DNA of 5,692 nt from Planctomycetota bacterium (GTDB taxonomy: Bacteria; Planctomycetota; Planctomycetia; Pirellulales; UBA1268). The position numbers were made by a program, and so were the translations under genes. Positions 3,107 through 5,692 of this stretch are shown one piece after another. Within the stretch, counting starts at the first letter, position 1, and each line of letters begins with the position of its first letter. The stretch is taken from assembly GCA_003670825.1 (NCBI GenBank), contig QWQL01000171.1, forward strand, positions 1-5,692, written 5' to 3'. The notes beneath the pieces were generated by a model. That model had not been told where the DNA came from. It saw only the letters and a program-made list of their open reading frames with translations, and made no database searches.

Positions 3107-5692
3107 ATGAACGCACGGGATGACATCGGACCACGGTATGCAGAGCTGCACTGCACGAGCACCTTCTCGTTTCTCGAAGGGGCGTCGCAGCCAGAGGAAC
3201 TGGTGCGCCGGGCCCACGCGCTCGGCTACGAGGCGTTGGCGATCACCGACAAAGACACGCTCTCCGGCATCGTGCGGGCGCACGCCGTGGCCAAAGACGT
3301 GGGCCTGAAACTGATTGTGGGGGCGAGTCTCGAGCCCGTCGACGCAGCCCCGATCGTGCTCTGGGCCGCCAGCGCCGTGGGCTATGCCAACCTCTGCCGC
3401 CTCCTGACCCGCGGCCACATGCGGCGGGCCGAGGTGGAGGCCCGAGGTGTCGCGTCGGAAGCGGGCCGGTGCCTCGTGTCGCGCGACGACATCGCGGCGC
3501 ATGCCACGGGGCTGCTCGCAGGCATGGTGCTGCCCCGCCCGCGGCCGGCAGACGGCGACGAGGCCAGCGCGGCTGCCGGCCTCGCGGCCTGGCGGGAGGT
3601 GTTTGGCGAGCAGCTCTGGGCGCTGGCCGAGGTGGCGCTCGAGGGCGACGACGACGCGCGCCTGCAGTGGTTCGAATGCGTGGCCGCGCGGGCGGAGGTA
3701 CCGCTGGCAGCCGCGGGTGACGTTCGCTACCACGAGCGGTCGCGACTGCCCCTCTTCGACGCCCTCGCTGCCGTGAGGCATGGCGGCACAGTCGACGAGA
3801 TCCGCGACCGGCTGTTGTCCAATGGCGAGCGTCACCTGCACTCGCGGCGGCGGATCGCGGAGCGGTTCGCCGCGCTGCCCACGGGCCGCGGCACGGCGGA
3901 CTCCGCCGGCCGCAGGTTTCTCTGGCCGGCGGCCGTGGAGCAGACCGTCGAGATTGCGGGCCGCTGCACGTTCTCGCTCGATGAGCTGAAATACGAGTAT
4001 CCCGACGCCATCGTGCCGGCCGGCCGCACGGCGGCGGAGCATCTCACCGACCTCGCCTGGCAGGGGGCGCGGAAGCGGTATCCCGAGGGCGTGCCACGGA
4101 AGGTGGACGACCTCCTGCGGCACGAGCTATCACTCGTCGCCGAACTCGGCTACGAGGCCTACTTCCTCACGGTGTTCGACATCGTGCGATTCGCCCGCCG
4201 CCGCGGCATCCTCTGCCAGGGACGGGGCTCGGCAGCCAACTCCTGCGTCTGCTACTGCCTCGGGATCACGTCGGTGGATCCTGCGCGGATGAATGTGCTC
4301 TTCGAGCGGTTCGTGAGCCGCGAACGCCGGGAAGCTCCCGACATCGACATCGACTTCGAGCACGACCGCCGCGAGGAGGTGATCCAGTACATCTACGAAA
4401 CCTACGGCCGCTCCCGGGCGGCGATGACCGCCGAGGTGATCTGCTACCGGCTGCGGTCGGCCGTCCGCGACCTCGCCAAGGTGCTCGGCTTCTCGCTCGA
4501 CCGCGTCGACGCGATCGCGGCCGTGATCGACGTAGGCGATGCCTGCGAGGATCTGCCGAGGCGGCTGGCTGAAGCGGGGCTCGATCCCGCGAGCGACGCC
4601 TGCACGAGGCTCACGACGCTCGTCGGCCAGCTCGTCGGCTTTCCCCGCCACCTCGGCCAGCACGTCGGCGGCATGGTGATGACCCGCGGGGATCTCTGCG
4701 ACCTCGTGCCGATCCAGCCCGCCACCATGGAGGGCCGCTCGATCGTGCAGTGGAACAAGGACGACCTCGACGAACTCGGCATCCTGAAGGTGGACTGCCT
4801 CGCGCTGGGAATGCTCACGGCGATCCGCCGCGGGTTCGATCTCGTGAAGGAGGCGGGAGGGCCGAGCCTCACGCTCGCCACGGTTCCTGCCGAAGACAGC
4901 CGTGTTTACGAGATGATCTCCCGCGCCGACACGGTGGGGGTGTTTCAGATCGAGAGCCGCGCGCAGATGAGCATGCTGCCGCGGCTGAAGCCGGCCTGCT
5001 TCTACGACCTCGTGATCGAGGTGGCGATCGTCCGCCCCGGGCCGATCCAGGGCGACATGGTGCATCCATACCTGCGGCGGCGGAATGGCGAGGAGTCGGT
5101 GAGCTATCCCAACGACGCGATCCGCGAGGTGCTGGAGAAGACACTCGGCGTGCCCCTCTTTCAGGAACAGGCGATGCGGCTGGCAGTGGTGGCGGCCGGC
5201 TTCACGCCGGGCGAGGCCGACCAGCTCCGCCGCGCGATGGGCGCCTGGCGGCGGCCGGGCGTGATCGACGAGTTTCATCGGCGGCTCGTCGAGGGCATGC
5301 TCGCCCGCGGGCTCGCCCGCGAGTTCGCGGAGCAGGTTTTTGCGCAGATCCGCGGCTTTGGCGAGTATGGCTTTCCCGAATCGCATGCCGCGAGCTTCGC
5401 CCTGCTCGTGTACGTATCGGCGTGGCTGAAATGCCACCATCCAGCCGCGTTCACCGCGGCGCTTCTGGGCAGTCAGCCGATGGGCTTCTACGCGCCGGCG
5501 CAGCTCGTTGGCGACGCGCAGGCGCACGGCGTGATGGTGCTGCCCGTCGACGTGAACGCAAGCCGGTGGCATGCGTCGCTGGAAGTCACAGGCCGCCGGC
5601 AGCGTGGCGGCGAGGATCGCCACCGGCCGCCGGCACTCCGACTTGGCCTCGAACAGGTGCATGGACTATCTGAAGCGGCCGGTGCGAGGATC
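3107..5692 (+). CDS. dnaE2: DnaE2, error-prone DNA polymerase III alpha-type subunit (3' end missing)
   Basis: The first 862 codons are present and the frame is still open at the window edge. Family members usually have about 1050-1150 residues, so the end of the HhH region and the OB-fold C-terminus are outside. This C-family polymerase performs lesion bypass after DNA damage with ImuA and ImuB. The N-terminal PHP domain begins YAELHCTSTFSFLEGAS (11-27), a DnaE2 signature, and continues with LAITDKDTLSG (44-54). The palm carries QGRGSAANS (371-379), then PDIDIDF (411-417), whose D412 and D414 match the catalytic Asp pair of Pol III alpha. The third Asp is probably D563 in LKVDCLALGML. Further conserved blocks are QHVGGMV (518-524), GVFQIESR (611-618), VRPGPIQGDMVHPYLRRR, and the fingers segment with FQEQAMRLAV and FGEYGFPESHAASFALL. 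The start at 3107 is set by GGGGGA at 3094-3099. No frameshift or internal stop was found on reading the whole frame. Confidence 0.96.
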   Translation, partial: MNARDDIGPRYAELHCTSTFSFLEGASQPEELVRRAHALGYEALAITDKDTLSGIVRAHAVAKDVGLKLIVGASLEPVDAAPIVLWAASAVGYANLCRLLTRGHMRRAEVEARGVASEAGRCLVSRDDIAAHATGLLAGMVLPRPRPADGDEASAAAGLAAWREVFGEQLWALAEVALEGDDDARLQWFECVAARAEVPLAAAGDVRYHERSRLPLFDALAAVRHGGTVDEIRDRLLSNGERHLHSRRRIAERFAALPTGRGTADSAGRRFLWPAAVEQTVEIAGRCTFSLDELKYEYPDAIVPAGRTAAEHLTDLAWQGARKRYPEGVPRKVDDLLRHELSLVAELGYEAYFLTVFDIVRFARRRGILCQGRGSAANSCVCYCLGITSVDPARMNVLFERFVSRERREAPDIDIDFEHDRREEVIQYIYETYGRSRAAMTAEVICYRLRSAVRDLAKVLGFSLDRVDAIAAVIDVGDACEDLPRRLAEAGLDPASDACTRLTTLVGQLVGFPRHLGQHVGGMVMTRGDLCDLVPIQPATMEGRSIVQWNKDDLDELGILKVDCLALGMLTAIRRGFDLVKEAGGPSLTLATVPAEDSRVYEMISRADTVGVFQIESRAQMSMLPRLKPACFYDLVIEVAIVRPGPIQGDMVHPYLRRRNGEESVSYPNDAIREVLEKTLGVPLFQEQAMRLAVVAAGFTPGEADQLRRAMGAWRRPGVIDEFHRRLVEGMLARGLAREFAEQVFAQIRGFGEYGFPESHAASFALLVYVSAWLKCHHPAAFTAALLGSQPMGFYAPAQLVGDAQAHGVMVLPVDVNASRWHASLEVTGRRQRGGEDRHRPPALRLGLEQVHGLSEAAGARI

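Noticed and set aside
3053..4123. 356-codon - strand frame opposite the dnaE2 N-terminal half
   Set aside because: It is antisense to the conserved PHP and palm regions, has no ribosome binding site worth naming and shows no known domain.
4130..5662. 510-codon open frame on the - strand opposite dnaE2
   Set aside because: It lies entirely against well-conserved DnaE2 motifs. The product is rich in His, Arg, Ala and Asp with no recognisable domain, as expected for the complement of a gene with G/C-ending codons.
4750..5673. 307-codon + strand frame within dnaE2
   Set aside because: It is in a different frame from the conserved DnaE2 motifs and encodes an Arg/Gly/Ala-rich sequence with no recognisable fold.
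5600..5692. True truncation or frameshift of dnaE2
   Set aside because: The frame is intact to the last base, and RLGLEQVHGLSEA matches the expected family block. The gene is merely cut by the window edge.

Overview
The window is very GC-rich (roughly 70 % by eye). It holds one strongly supported transcription unit on the + strand: imuA (278-1252), imuB (1237-3093) and dnaE2 (3107 to the window end, incomplete). This is the SOS mutagenesis cassette ('mutasome') known from many bacteria that lack Pol V. The wording of ImuA, in particular its central block with a Val-rich strand ending in Asp-Arg, the FHPP motif, the VVARP strand and the IDQALRCPGVAAVLAWP segment, resembles planctomycete versions as I remember them. 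Planctomycetota is therefore my best guess for the source. This is inference, and other GC-rich groups are not excluded.

Layout. Positions 1-195 show no convincing gene; a frame that stays open to a stop at 262-264 has weak coding character. Positions 180-234 look like a control region: a perfect 12-bp palindrome, a sigma70-like promoter (TTGACG, 17-bp spacer, TACTGT), and a GTAC-N4-GTTC element overlapping the -10 that resembles known LexA operators. imuA begins at an ATG (278) behind a good GGAGG site. imuB starts inside the end of imuA, with a 16-nt overlap. dnaE2 starts 13 nt after the imuB stop, behind a purine-rich site. The tight packing argues for one polycistronic, translationally coupled message. 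No terminator is seen, because dnaE2 runs off the end with 862 codons in the window and no stop.

How the genes work together (established for the family, not shown here): DnaE2 is an error-prone C-family polymerase that copies past lesions. ImuB is a Y-family-like protein without catalytic carboxylates; it acts as an adaptor, binding the beta clamp and its partners. ImuA is a RecA-like accessory protein. All three are normally induced together by DNA damage through LexA. The sequence supports each role: DnaE2 keeps its polymerase Asp motifs, ImuB has lost its Asp/Glu motifs but carries a QRTLF clamp-binding-like peptide, and ImuA has a RecA-like core without a recognisable Walker A.

The system itself is known. 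The points worth a second look are the operator-like site, the degenerate ImuA P-loop region, short in-frame tandem repeats in the ImuA tail and ImuB linker, and the overlapping imuA/imuB junction. All large reading frames on the opposite strand look like GC-driven shadows.
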